In this document: positions 46,961 to 55,945 of the stretch, piece by piece
Numbering within the stretch: the first letter of the stretch is position 1
Layout of the letters: each line of letters starts with the position of its first letter
Source: Heterorhizobium halophytocola
GTDB lineage: Bacteria; Pseudomonadota; Alphaproteobacteria; Rhizobiales; Rhizobiaceae
Reading direction: 5' to 3'
NCBI RefSeq assembly: GCF_017873095.1
Contig: NZ_JAGGJU010000006.1
Span: 1 to 64,000 of the forward strand
Length of the DNA: 64,000 bases
Translations under genes and position numbers: made by a program
The notes under the pieces: model-generated
The model's input: the letters and a program-made list of their open reading frames with translations, nothing else
Database searches by the model: none
Told to the model about the DNA's origin: nothing

Positions 46961-47221
46961 TCAGGCGTTGTCGCCGAGCGTTTCGAGAAAGGCGGTCATG
47001 CTGCGGGCGGGTGGGATATTGGCTGCCTGGCACACCTCATAGGCTCGCCGCAACTGCTGTTCGAAGGCGCGCTGCTTGAGCTCGCTTTCCAGCAGACTGA
47101 AGGCCTCTGCGGCAACCGCGCTCGAATTCGGATAAAGCCCGCGCGCCACGAGCGCCTCGATCCGGTCCAGCATGTCCGGGTCGAGATAGACGGTCAGGGT
47201 CTTTTTCGAGAGGTGAACCAT
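46961..47221 (-). CDS. Small ribbon-helix-helix (CopG/ParD-like) protein
   Basis: An 86-residue predicted DNA-binding protein. The N-terminal TLTVYLDPDMLDRIEALVAR has the strand-helix pattern of ribbon-helix-helix dimers, and GLYPNSSAVAAEAFSLLESE the second helix. ParD antitoxins have the same layout, but no toxin gene lies on either side. Starts at 47221 or 47230 are possible and neither has a good ribosome binding site, which lowers confidence in the exact 5' end. Confidence 0.65.
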   Translation of the reverse strand: MVHLSKKTLTVYLDPDMLDRIEALVARGLYPNSSAVAAEAFSLLESELKQRAFEQQLRRAYEVCQAANIPPARSMTAFLETLGDNA

Positions 47222-47565
47222 GCGAATCATATTAGCGGATCGCGATGCAATTCGAAATCCCCGCCGGCTCCGAAATCGGCCTGAATTGCAATCAGCGGGC
47301 GCATGCATGGGCACCATGGTGAGCACGCCGTTACCGGCGCGGCCGCAGGCAGGCGAGGCTGTCACATTACGGGGCATGCCGTCCGGGCTTTACGGGCTTT
47401 CAGGCTGCGGCTGCGATGTATCCATTGGCCGAAGCGATTGCAGGATCCGGCCGCACCGCTGATGCCTTTCGTGGCTCTATCCGGTTTTTTCTGCGACGCT
47501 CTGCTTTCCATGGGCGCCGGCTGTCTCTAACCATGGGCCCCTGTTCGCAATGCTTCGAGGTATGC
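47222..47565. other. Intergenic region, no feature recognised
   Basis: About 340 bp between the divergent ribbon-helix-helix gene and the GGDEF gene. I see no supportable gene, RNA or clear palindromic operator. A frame open from 47416 joins the GGDEF gene but its upstream part lacks a ribosome binding site. Confidence 0.5.
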
Positions 47566-48444
47566 ATGCCCATCGGAAGATCTGTCGTTGCCGTGATGTC
47601 GCGGTCGCTTCTGGCCAAGATTTTCGCCGTCAGCTTCGTGTCGGTCCACCTGCCGCTGATCGCCATGCTGGTCTATCTCGGCAGCATGCGCGCGGCCTTT
47701 TCCGATCCGGCATTCTGGGTGCTGCTTTCGGCGACGCTTGCGGGCACGCTGTTCTGTCTCGGGTTGACCTGGCTGCTGCTGAGCCCGCTGATGCGCTTGA
47801 CCCGGGCCATCGACGATTACCGTCAGGGCAAGCCGATGACGTCGGTGGCCGCCAAGCGCGGTGACGAAGTGGGGCAACTGGACCGCAAGGTATCGGAACT
47901 GACGCGCGAGCTCGACGGGCTGATCCTGCGGCTGCGCCAAGAGGCGACGGAGGACCCGCTGACCGGCCTTGCCAATCGCCGGGCCCTGATGGAGCGGGGG
48001 GCGGAAAGTCTTGTACAGAAAGACAGCCTGCAGAATGTCGTCAGTCTGGTGATGTTTGATATCGATCACTTCAAGGCGATCAACGATCGCCACGGCCACC
48101 AGATCGGCGACCGGGTGCTGGTGGCGATCGGCAATCTGCTGCGCAGCCATATTCGCCCGAGCGACTTTGCTGCCCGCATGGGCGGCGAGGAATTCGTCAT
48201 CGTGCTGCCCGCCACCGGCCATGACGATGCCCGCTTGATTGCCGAGCGGCTGCGGCTTTTGCTGCGGGACAGCGATATCGCGCCGCTCGGTCGCGGGGCG
48301 GTGACCGCGAGCTTCGGTGTGGTGACCAGCGAGAGCGGCTCGCCCGAGCTGCAGCGCCTGCTCAGCCTGGCGGACGCCTCGCTGTACCTTGCCAAGGATG
48401 GCGGGCGCGACCAGGTCGTGTGCTGCACCGCCGAGCCGGCATGA
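47566..48444 (+). CDS. Membrane diguanylate cyclase (HAMP-GGDEF)
   Basis: A 292-residue inner-membrane protein. Two membrane helices (about 15-40, AKIFAVSFVSVHLPLIAMLV, and 48-75, VLLSATLAGTLFCLGLTWLL) are followed directly by a HAMP-like segment (SPLMRLTRAIDDYRQGK) and a GGDEF domain. The active signature is MGGEEFVIV, and the inhibitory site RPSD lies exactly five residues before it, so product inhibition is likely to be kept. The periplasmic part is very short. ATG at 47566 is used because GAGG lies five bases upstream. Confidence 0.9.
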   Translation: MPIGRSVVAVMSRSLLAKIFAVSFVSVHLPLIAMLVYLGSMRAAFSDPAFWVLLSATLAGTLFCLGLTWLLLSPLMRLTRAIDDYRQGKPMTSVAAKRGDEVGQLDRKVSELTRELDGLILRLRQEATEDPLTGLANRRALMERGAESLVQKDSLQNVVSLVMFDIDHFKAINDRHGHQIGDRVLVAIGNLLRSHIRPSDFAARMGGEEFVIVLPATGHDDARLIAERLRLLLRDSDIAPLGRGAVTASFGVVTSESGSPELQRLLSLADASLYLAKDGGRDQVVCCTAEPA

Positions 48445-48471
48445 CCGGCGGTGCAGGGCGCGCGTTGACGC

Positions 48472-49863
48472 TTATTTCGGGCCGATCATCAGTTCCGGCC
48501 GGACATATTCGTCGAACTCCTCATTGGTAAGATAGCCGCCACCGACGGCTTCCTCGCGCAGGGTCGTGCCGTTCTTGTGCGCGGTCTTGGCGATCTTGGC
48601 GCAGGCATCGTAGCCGAGCTTCGAATTGAGCGCGGTGACCAGCATCAGGGAATTCTCCACGCCCTTCTTGATGTTGTCCTCCCGCGCCTCGATGCCGACC
48701 ACGCAATTGTCGGTGAACGAGACCGCCGCATCGCCCAGAAGCTGGACCGATTGCAGGAAGTTATAGGCCATCATCGGATTGTAGACATTAAGCTCGAAAT
48801 GGCCCTGGCTGCCGGCAAAGGTGATCGCCGCCTGGTTGCCGAAGATATGGGCGCAGACCTGCGTCATCGCTTCCGACTGGGTGGGGTTGACCTTGCCCGG
48901 CATGATCGACGAGCCCGGTTCGTTTTCCGGCAGTGCCAATTCGCCGAGCCCGGCGCGCGGACCGGAGCCGAGGAAGCGGATGTCGTTGGCGATCTTGAAG
49001 CAGGCGGCAGCCGCCGCATTGATCGCGCCATGGGCAAAGACCATGGCGTCGTGTGCAGCCAGTGCCTCGAACTTGTTCGGCGCGGTGACGAAGGGCAGGC
49101 CGGTGATCGCGGCAATTTCTTCCGCGACCTTTTCGGCAAAACCCTTGGGTGCATTCAGGCCTGTGCCGACGGCGGTGCCGCCCTGGGCCAGTTCCAGGAG
49201 GCCATCAAGCGTCGTCTCGATGCGTCGGATCGCCGAGGCGACCTGCGCGGCATAACCGGAAAACTCCTGGCCGAGCGTCAGTGGAGTGGCGTCCTGCGTA
49301 TGGGTGCGGCCGATCTTGATGATGTCGGCGAAGGCTTTCGCCTTGGCGTCGAGCGCCTGCTGCAGATGCTTGAGGCCGGGAATGAGGTGGTGCGTCACCT
49401 GCTCGGCGCAGGCGATGTGCATGGCCGTCGGATAGGTGTCGTTCGACGACTGGCTCATGTTGACGTGGTCATTCGGATGGACCGGCTTCTTGGTGCCCAT
49501 GGTCCCGCCCAGCATTTCGATGGCGCGGTTGGAGATCACCTCGTTGGCGTTCATGTTGGATTGCGTGCCGGAACCCGTCTGCCACACGACCAGCGGAAAG
49601 TGATCGTCGAGCTTGCCGTCGATCACTTCCTGGGCCGCCTTGACGATGGCATTGCCGATCGGGCCCTCGAGGCCACCGAGCGACATATTGGCACGGGCGG
49701 CCGCCTGCTTGACGATGCCGAGCGCGCGCACCACCGACAGCGGCTGTTTTTCCCAGCCGATCTTGAAATTGCCGCGCGAGCGTTCGGCCTGCGCGCCCCA
49801 ATAGCGGTCCGCCGGAACCTCGATCGGTCCGAATGTGTCGGTTTCGGTGCGGGTTGAGGACAT
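48472..49863 (-). CDS. fumC: Class II fumarate hydratase
   Basis: A 463-residue cluster-free fumarase of the aspartase/fumarase superfamily. The superfamily signature [15 protein letters not shown] is present near residue 317, as are [34 protein letters not shown] and [19 protein letters not shown]. This form is oxygen- and iron-limitation-tolerant and complements the class I enzyme at 45234. The ATG at 49863 follows AAGGAGACTGATCCC. Confidence 0.96.
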   Translation of the reverse strand: MSSTRTETDTFGPIEVPADRYWGAQAERSRGNFKIGWEKQPLSVVRALGIVKQAAARANMSLGGLEGPIGNAIVKAAQEVIDGKLDDHFPLVVWQTGSGTQSNMNANEVISNRAIEMLGGTMGTKKPVHPNDHVNMSQSSNDTYPTAMHIACAEQVTHHLIPGLKHLQQALDAKAKAFADIIKIGRTHTQDATPLTLGQEFSGYAAQVASAIRRIETTLDGLLELAQGGTAVGTGLNAPKGFAEKVAEEIAAITGLPFVTAPNKFEALAAHDAMVFAHGAINAAAAACFKIANDIRFLGSGPRAGLGELALPENEPGSSIMPGKVNPTQSEAMTQVCAHIFGNQAAITFAGSQGHFELNVYNPMMAYNFLQSVQLLGDAAVSFTDNCVVGIEAREDNIKKGVENSLMLVTALNSKLGYDACAKIAKTAHKNGTTLREEAVGGGYLTNEEFDEYVRPELMIGPK

Positions 49864-50307
49864 GGGATCAGTCTCCTTGCGGGGCTTGAGGCTCGCCGCA
49901 ACGGCGGGCGAGGGGAAACATCGGGTGCCGACCGGGACGTGGGGGCACGGACGTCCGGGACGGCGGAGAGAGGTTATCCGACTGATATAGGAAAGCCTCT
50001 GCGGTGTTAAACCATTCCGTCCTTCAGCTGCGCAAATTCCGTCCGCCGGGGGAGCGAATCACCGGTCGAAAGGGCGGCGTCACGGTCCCGCCATCCTGTT
50101 GATTGACGAGAATTCGAGTGTTCGCGTTAACTGAAACTTAACCGGAGGCTTTGCTAACATCGGGCTGGTGGAAAGCGTCGTTGCGCATCTGTCACGGTGT
50201 CACGCAGATGTGACGTTTCGCGGCACTTGTTATGTGGGCTACGCTTTCCAATTGTGGTCCGATGGGCTACGCCAAGCCACCAGCAAACAACACTCCGGAC
50301 AGGCCGC
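49864..50307. other. Divergent intergenic region with CtrA-type box
   Basis: No gene is supported in these 440 bp. A CtrA-type box is at 50127-50141. Closer to the L,D-transpeptidase start, CATCTG and CAGATG (50186-50191, 50205-50210) form an inverted repeat around two copies of GTCAC. The fumC promoter must also lie in this region. Confidence 0.5.
50127..50141 (+). promoter_or_regulatory. CtrA-type binding box (TTAA-N7-TTAA)
   Basis: TTAACTGAAACTTAAC has two TTAA half-sites separated by exactly seven bases and a following C, matching the full CtrA consensus. It lies about 170 bp before the L,D-transpeptidase start. Cell-cycle control of a peptidoglycan enzyme would make sense. Confidence 0.55.
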
Positions 50308-52224
50308 ATGACCCGGTCGATTGGGGAATTTACATTGCATTACTCGACCAAAAAATCCGTCTGGGCGACCGCGCTGGTCGCATCCATCGCCGCCTCCACC
50401 CTGATGACCTCGACCGCGAGCGCTACCACGCTGCTCGACATCCTGCGCGGTGGCCCGGGACGGGGTGGTCACCAACAGGTCCGCGGCAATCAGAACGTGT
50501 TCGGTCAGGAACGGTACCCGGCTGCGCCGCAGTTCGACGACGATCCCGAGCCTTTGCCGACGGTGACCGGTCCGACCTACAAGGCCTATCGCCCGGACGG
50601 GCTTCGGCTGGTCAAGGCATCGCTGTTTGCGGCAGAGACCGCCTCCGACGTCACCACCACGGCTTCGATCTCGGCCGACGAGAACGGCCGTGCCTATCTG
50701 TCCGAGGTGAAGGTCAAGACGACCGACGATGTGGCCGATGCGGTCGAAGCCTATTACAGCGCCAAGAAGCCGCTACTGTGGACCGATGGCGAAGCCGTCA
50801 ACGACAAGGCCAAGGCCGTCATGGCGTTTCTCGCCGAGGCCGACACGGTCGGTCTCGATCCGCGTGACTACGCGGTCGATATGCCGAACGACGCGCTGAA
50901 GGCGACGGACGAGGACGGCTACCGTCGCGGCCTGATGCAGTTCGAAGTGGCCCTGTCGTCCAAGGCGCTGACCTATGTGGCCGACACCCAGCGCGGTCGC
51001 ATCGAGCCGGACAAGATTTCCGACTATTACGATTTCAAGCGCAAGCCGGTGAAGCTGAAGCCGGTGCTCAACCTGTTGCGGCTGAGCCCGGATGTCTCCG
51101 CCTATCTTCGGGCCCGCGATCCGCAGAGCTCCCAGTTTCAGGCGATGAAGCACGAGCTTGCCCGCCTGCGCGAACAGGACGGCAATACCAACCGGATCGA
51201 GATCGACGCCAACCTGCTGTTGAAGCCCGGCCAGCAGGATGCCGAACTGCCGAACGTCGTTGCCGCGATCAAGCGGTCCGGCTCGGATTCGTTGAAGACC
51301 GACAACGCGGTCGTGCTTGCAAGCTATACCGACGGTCAGGACTACACGCCGGAACTGGTCGGCCTGGTCAAGAACTTCCAGAAGGAAGTCGGCCTGAAGC
51401 CGGACGGTGTCGTCGGCCCGGCAACCGTGCGCAAGCTTGTCGGTGACAGCAATGCGGAAAAGATCCACAAGCTGATCGTGGCGATGGAAGAGCTGCGCTG
51501 GCTGCCGGACGATCTCGGCCAGCGCTACGTGTTCATCAACCAGCCGGCCTATCGTGCGGTCTATGCCGAGAACGGCAAGGAAAAGCTGTCGATGCGCGTC
51601 GTTGTCGGCGGCCCGCGCACCCAGACCTATTTCTTCCAGGACAAGATCGAGACCGTCGAAGTAAATCCCTATTGGGGCATTCCGCAGTCGATCATCGTCA
51701 ACGAATATCTGCCCAAGCTGCGTCGCAACCCCGGCTATCTCGACCAGATCGGCTACGAGACAACCTACAAGGGCCGCAAGGTATCGTCGACGCAGGTTAA
51801 CTGGAACGATTCCAGCTACAAGTCGGTCGGCGTTCGCCAGCCGCCGGGTGGCAAGAATGCGCTCGGAGAGCTGAAGATCCTGTTCCCGAACGCCCATGCG
51901 ATCTACATGCATGATACGCCGTCGAAGAGCTTCTTCCAGCGCGATGCACGGGCCCTCAGCCATGGCTGCGTCCGGCTCCAGCATCCGCGTGAAATGGCCG
52001 CTGCCGTGCTCGGCACCAGCGTCGACCACGTGGCGTCGGAAATTGCAGGCGGCCAGAACAAGGCTCTGCCGGTCAAGGCCGATATCCCGGTCTACGTCGC
52101 CTATTTCACGGCCTGGCCGGACAAGGACGGCAAGATCCAGTATTTCAACGACGTCTACGACCGCGATGCCTATACGCAGAAGGCCTTTGACGCGACGAGC
52201 AGCGTGCGGGAGAGCGGGGTCTGA
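50308..52224 (+). CDS. L,D-transpeptidase (YcbB/LdtD-like) with peptidoglycan-binding domain
   Basis: A 638-residue periplasmic enzyme that forms 3-3 peptidoglycan cross-links. A signal peptide with KKSVWATALVASIAAS lies near the N-terminus. A long N-terminal domain (about 90-330) is followed by a peptidoglycan-binding motif (LVKNFQKEVGLKPDGVVGPA) and the YkuD catalytic domain, with HDTPSKSFF and the active-site Cys in SHGCVRLQHP. This matches the YcbB family. The ATG at 50308 is given; a TTG at 50335 with GGGGA seven bases upstream would produce a cleaner signal peptide. A CtrA-type box lies upstream. Confidence 0.9.
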   Translation: MTRSIGEFTLHYSTKKSVWATALVASIAASTLMTSTASATTLLDILRGGPGRGGHQQVRGNQNVFGQERYPAAPQFDDDPEPLPTVTGPTYKAYRPDGLRLVKASLFAAETASDVTTTASISADENGRAYLSEVKVKTTDDVADAVEAYYSAKKPLLWTDGEAVNDKAKAVMAFLAEADTVGLDPRDYAVDMPNDALKATDEDGYRRGLMQFEVALSSKALTYVADTQRGRIEPDKISDYYDFKRKPVKLKPVLNLLRLSPDVSAYLRARDPQSSQFQAMKHELARLREQDGNTNRIEIDANLLLKPGQQDAELPNVVAAIKRSGSDSLKTDNAVVLASYTDGQDYTPELVGLVKNFQKEVGLKPDGVVGPATVRKLVGDSNAEKIHKLIVAMEELRWLPDDLGQRYVFINQPAYRAVYAENGKEKLSMRVVVGGPRTQTYFFQDKIETVEVNPYWGIPQSIIVNEYLPKLRRNPGYLDQIGYETTYKGRKVSSTQVNWNDSSYKSVGVRQPPGGKNALGELKILFPNAHAIYMHDTPSKSFFQRDARALSHGCVRLQHPREMAAAVLGTSVDHVASEIAGGQNKALPVKADIPVYVAYFTAWPDKDGKIQYFNDVYDRDAYTQKAFDATSSVRESGV

Positions 52225-52247
52225 CAAGACCCGCTGCCGCCTCCAGA

Positions 52248-52931
52248 CTAGCGTGACGACAACAGACGCCCGACCAGTTCGGGCGTCAATTCGTTGTAGC
52301 TTGCGATAATGCAGGTGGCGCCGAGCTCCTCGACCGGCACGTCCGAATAGCCGAAGGGCACGGCAATCGACGGCACGCCGGCATTGCGGGCACCGAGAAT
52401 GTCGTTGATGCTGTCGCCGACCATCACCGCCTCGCTCGGGTCGCCGCCCGCCATCTCCACCGTCAGCCGGATGTGATCGCCATGCGGCTTGCGCTGGGCG
52501 AAGGTGTCGCCGCCGCTGATCGCCGCGAAATGGCCGCTGAGACCGAGGCTCTCGATCAGCGGACGCGCCAGGCTCTCCATCTTGTTGGTGCAGACGGCCA
52601 GCCGGTAGCCGGCCTGGCGCAGCTGCTCCAGCGCCTCCGTCAGCCCGTCGAAGGGACGGCTATGGCCGGGCATGTTTTCCCCGTAATGCGCCACGAAGCG
52701 CTGCATCATCGCCGGGAGCGCCTCGGCGGGCAGGTCGATGCCGCGCAGGGCAAAGGCGCGCTCGATCATCACCCGGGCGCCATGGCCGACAAGATGCGTG
52801 ATGTCGTCATAGGTCACCGGCGCCAGGTTGTGGGCTGCGATGGTGAAATTCAGGCTGTCGATCAGGTCGTGCGCCGTGTCGACAAGCGTTCCGTCGAGAT
52901 CGAAGACGATGGTGGCAGTGGTGTCTGACAT
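52248..52931 (-). CDS. gph: Phosphoglycolate phosphatase (HAD family)
   Basis: A 227-residue cytoplasmic HAD phosphatase. Motif I is IVFDLDGTLVDTAHDL, motif II VCTNK, motif III the Lys of QRKPHGD, and motif IV VMVGDSINDILGARNAG. The cap domain and length match Gph. It removes 2-phosphoglycolate from DNA repair or oxygenase reactions. The ATG at 52931 follows GAGGCCCAGAGC. rpiA starts divergently 146 bp away, a pairing common in Rhizobiaceae. Confidence 0.9.
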   Translation of the reverse strand: MSDTTATIVFDLDGTLVDTAHDLIDSLNFTIAAHNLAPVTYDDITHLVGHGARVMIERAFALRGIDLPAEALPAMMQRFVAHYGENMPGHSRPFDGLTEALEQLRQAGYRLAVCTNKMESLARPLIESLGLSGHFAAISGGDTFAQRKPHGDHIRLTVEMAGGDPSEAVMVGDSINDILGARNAGVPSIAVPFGYSDVPVEELGATCIIASYNELTPELVGRLLSSR

Positions 52932-53077
52932 GCTCTGGGCCTCTTTCCGGTTCCCCCGGCGATTAGGGGAAGGGGCTCTTGATTGCAAGTCGTTGACGGC
53001 GCCCGAAAAGGGCTTTCACTCGGCCAATCAGCCGTGTAAACAGCATCTCGACGGAAACGGACGGAGTAAACGGCGCG

Positions 53078-53776
53078 ATGGACGCCCGCGAAATGAAGAT
53101 CGCAGCCGCGCAGGCGGCACTGGCGCATGTCGAAGATGGCATGCGGCTCGGGATCGGTACGGGATCGACGGCGGAAGAATTCGTCCGCCTGCTGGCCGAG
53201 AAAGTGGCAGGCGGCCTGTCGGTCGAAGGCGTACCGACATCGGAGCGCACCGCCAGGCTCTGTGTCGAACTCGGTGTCTCGCTGAAATCCCTCGACGAAC
53301 TGCCGGAACTCGACCTGACCATCGACGGTGCCGACGAGGTCGATCCGGCGCTGCGGCTGATCAAGGGTGGCGGCGGTGCACTGCTGCGCGAGAAGATCGT
53401 CGCGGCTGCGTCATCCAAGGTGATCGTCATTGCCGACGAAACCAAGATGGTCGACACGCTCGGCGCTTTCCCCTTGCCCATCGAGATCAATTCCTTCGGC
53501 CAGGCATCGACCCGGATCGCCATCGAGCGCGCGGCCGAGCGGCTGGGCCTGACCGGCGATCTGACGCTGCGCGGATCGCATGACGGTCCCTTCATGACAG
53601 ACGGCGGGCACTTCATATTCGATGCATCATTTGGCCGCATTCCTGATGCAGAGGCGCTAGGGCACGCGCTCCACGCCATCCCCGGGGTCGTGGAACACGG
53701 ACTATTCATCAATCTGGCCACCCTTGCGATTATTGCCGGTCCCCAAGGGGCGCGCGTGGTCGAAAAACAGGTCTAA
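53078..53776 (+). CDS. rpiA: Ribose-5-phosphate isomerase A
   Basis: A 232-residue cytoplasmic enzyme of the pentose phosphate pathway that interconverts ribose 5-phosphate and ribulose 5-phosphate. Conserved parts are [35 protein letters not shown] (catalytic Asp residues), [15 protein letters not shown] and [12 protein letters not shown]. The start ATG at 53078 is followed by [15 protein letters not shown]. It is divergent from gph and 15 bp from the downstream DUF2059 gene, so probably co-transcribed with it. Confidence 0.95.
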   Translation: MDAREMKIAAAQAALAHVEDGMRLGIGTGSTAEEFVRLLAEKVAGGLSVEGVPTSERTARLCVELGVSLKSLDELPELDLTIDGADEVDPALRLIKGGGGALLREKIVAAASSKVIVIADETKMVDTLGAFPLPIEINSFGQASTRIAIERAAERLGLTGDLTLRGSHDGPFMTDGGHFIFDASFGRIPDAEALGHALHAIPGVVEHGLFINLATLAIIAGPQGARVVEKQV

Positions 53777-53791
53777 ACAGGAGCATTATTC

Positions 53792-54331
53792 ATGGTGAGG
53801 AAAACAAGCTTCGGTCGCGCCGCCTCGGCCGCCCTGGTGATCGGATCGGTTCTGCTGGGCGTGTCCGCCAAGGCACAGGACGCGTCTGACGAACAGATCC
53901 AGGCAGCCCGCGCTGCGATTTCCGCGCTTGGCTTGACCAACCAGTTCGACAACATCCTGCCGGGCCTGGCGGATCGGCAGAAGCGCGAGCTGATCCTCAC
54001 CTATCCGAACCTGGAGGAAGAAATTTCCGCCTCGGTCGACAAGAACGCCCTGGCGCTTGCTCCGCGTCGCGCCGATCTCGAGCAGGAAGCCGCGTCGGTC
54101 TACGCCAAGTCCTTCACCGCGGAAGAGCTGAAGCAGATCGCCGATTTCTACAACAGCGACACCGGCAAGAAGTTCATCAAGGACGGCCCCGTCGCGCTGC
54201 GCGAAATGGCCAAGGCCGCCGATATCTGGGCATCCGGCATCGCGCGGGACCTGAACAAGCAGACCAATGAAGACATGCTGAAGCTGGTCGGCAAGGAAGG
54301 CGCTTCGACCGCCGAGGCACCGAAGCCTTAA
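53792..54331 (+). CDS. DUF2059 periplasmic protein
   Basis: A 179-residue secreted protein. The signal peptide ends near SAKAQDASDE. The DUF2059 pattern is the segment VYAKSFTAEELKQIADFYNS followed by DTGKKFIKDGPVALREM. The rest is helical. The family is widespread in proteobacteria and its role is unknown. It lies between rpiA and gor on the same strand. A hairpin at 54361-54384 follows the stop. Confidence 0.9.
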   Translation: MVRKTSFGRAASAALVIGSVLLGVSAKAQDASDEQIQAARAAISALGLTNQFDNILPGLADRQKRELILTYPNLEEEISASVDKNALALAPRRADLEQEAASVYAKSFTAEELKQIADFYNSDTGKKFIKDGPVALREMAKAADIWASGIARDLNKQTNEDMLKLVGKEGASTAEAPKP

Positions 54332-54360
54332 CAGGCCCGCATCCAGTCCCTATGTTAGTC

Positions 54361-54384
54361 GAGGCCCGGCATCCGTCGGGCCTC
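54361..54384 (+). terminator. Terminator-like hairpin after the DUF2059 gene
   Basis: GAGGCCCG and CGGGCCTC form an 8-bp stem, followed by ATCCCATTT. It would separate the rpiA-DUF2059 unit from gor, whose own start follows in 65 bp. The U-tract is poor. Confidence 0.6.
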
Positions 54385-54449
54385 ATCCCATTTCAGACGA
54401 CCGTTCACCTTTTCCCCTGCCGGTCGCCCTTTCAGCCTGGAGCCCAGCC

Positions 54450-55838
54450 ATGTCCGCATACGATTACGACCTCTTTGTCATTGGTGGCGGCTCCGGCGGC
54501 GTGCGCGCCGCGCGGGTGGCATCCAGTCTGGGCAAGCGGGTCGCGATCGCCGAGGAATATCGCTATGGCGGAACCTGCGTCATCCGTGGCTGCGTGCCGA
54601 AAAAGCTGTTCGTCTATGCCTCGCAGTTTGCCGAGCATTTCGAGGATGCCGAGGGCTTCGGCTGGACGGTCGGCGAGAGCAAGTTCGACTGGTCGGCGCT
54701 GATCGCGGCCAAGGACAAGGAAATCGACCGGCTCGAAGGGCTCTACCGCAAGGGGCTGGAGAATGCCGGCGCCGACATCCTGTCGACCCGTGCGGAGCTT
54801 ACCGGCCCCCACAGCGTGCGCCTGACCGATAGCGGCAGGGAAGTGACCGCCGAGCGGATCATCGTTGCCGTCGGCGGAACGCCCAATCCGCACGAGGCGC
54901 TGCCCGGCCACGAGCTCTGCATTTCCTCCAACGAGGCCTTCGACCTGGAGGCGCTGCCGCAGTCGATCCTGATTGCCGGGGGTGGCTATATCGCCGTCGA
55001 ATTCGCCAATATCTTCACCGGGCTTGGCGTCGACACAACGCTGATCTATCGCGGCGCGGAAATCCTCTCGCGCTTCGACATCGACATGCGCCGCGGCCTG
55101 CACGAGGCGATGGAGGCCAAGGGTATCCGCATCCTCTGCCACGACGTCATCGAGAAGGTCGAAAAGACCGCCGGGGGCATGCTGAGCGCGCGCACCAAGA
55201 ATAGCGGCACCCTGTCGGTTGGCCAGATCATGCTGGCGCTCGGCCGCGATCCGGCAACGCATGGTCTCGGGCTCGAGGCTGCCGGCGTCGAGGTCGATGC
55301 TAGGGGCGCGATCAAGGTCGATGAATATTCGCGCACCAATGTGCCGAGCATCTTCGCGCTTGGCGACGTCACCGACCGCGTGCAGCTGACGCCGGTCGCG
55401 ATCCATGAAGCCATGTGCTTCATCGAGACCGAGTACAAGAACAACCCGACCAAGCCGGATCATCACCTGATCGCGACGGCTGTGTTTTCGCAGCCGGAGA
55501 TCGGCACCGTGGGTCTCTCCGAAGACGACGCGGCCAAGCGTTTCGAGGAGATCGAAGTCTATCGCGCCCAGTTCCGCCCGATGAAGGCGACGCTGTCGGG
55601 GCGGCAGGAAAAGACGATCATGAAGCTGATCGTCAACGCCGCCGACCGCAAGGTGGTCGGCGCCCATATCCTCGGCCACGATGCCGGCGAGATGGCGCAA
55701 CTGCTCGGCATCACGCTGAAGGCCGGCTGCACCAAGGACGACTTCGACCGGACCATGGCCGTGCATCCGACGGCTTCGGAAGAACTGGTGACGATGTATG
55801 CCCCGAGCTACCGGATCCGGAACGGTGAGCGGGTCTGA
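54450..55838 (+). CDS. gor: Glutathione-disulfide reductase
   Basis: A 462-residue FAD-dependent cytoplasmic enzyme that keeps glutathione reduced with NADPH. FAD-binding is at DLFVIGGGSGGVRAARVA. The redox-active disulphide lies in GGTCVIRGCVPKKLFVY. The NADPH motif is ILIAGGGYIAVEFANIFTGLG, of which the Gly-rich part is diagnostic, and the partner-subunit His is in AVHPTASEELV. Start ATG at 54450 is preceded by CTGGAGCCCAGCC. The graspetide-like pair follows after about 105 bp. Confidence 0.95.
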   Translation: MSAYDYDLFVIGGGSGGVRAARVASSLGKRVAIAEEYRYGGTCVIRGCVPKKLFVYASQFAEHFEDAEGFGWTVGESKFDWSALIAAKDKEIDRLEGLYRKGLENAGADILSTRAELTGPHSVRLTDSGREVTAERIIVAVGGTPNPHEALPGHELCISSNEAFDLEALPQSILIAGGGYIAVEFANIFTGLGVDTTLIYRGAEILSRFDIDMRRGLHEAMEAKGIRILCHDVIEKVEKTAGGMLSARTKNSGTLSVGQIMLALGRDPATHGLGLEAAGVEVDARGAIKVDEYSRTNVPSIFALGDVTDRVQLTPVAIHEAMCFIETEYKNNPTKPDHHLIATAVFSQPEIGTVGLSEDDAAKRFEEIEVYRAQFRPMKATLSGRQEKTIMKLIVNAADRKVVGAHILGHDAGEMAQLLGITLKAGCTKDDFDRTMAVHPTASEELVTMYAPSYRIRNGERV

Positions 55839-55860
55839 GATAGCCTCTGTGTGCTGATTG

Positions 55861-55889
55861 TTGTGTTGGCTAGCAAATGCAGTTATAGG
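55861..55889 (+). promoter_or_regulatory. Possible promoter of the graspetide-like operon
   Basis: TTGTGT (55861-55866) and TATAGG (55884-55889) are separated by 17 bases. The following ATG is at 55946, giving a leader of about 50 bases. The gap from gor is AT-richer than its flanks, which suits an independent promoter. No regulator site is recognised. Confidence 0.4.
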
Positions 55890-55945
55890 TTGCAAAATTC
55901 TCTCTTTTGGTGTTGACTTCTGTCTCTGCCATAGGGGAGGTGGAC

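Noticed and set aside
46839-47221. Complete toxin-antitoxin pair at the ribbon-helix-helix gene
   Set aside because: No toxin-sized frame lies on the same strand on either side; only the small DNA-binding protein is supported.
48577-49857. 426-codon plus-strand frame opposite fumC
   Set aside because: Antisense shadow; no start signal and no family pattern.
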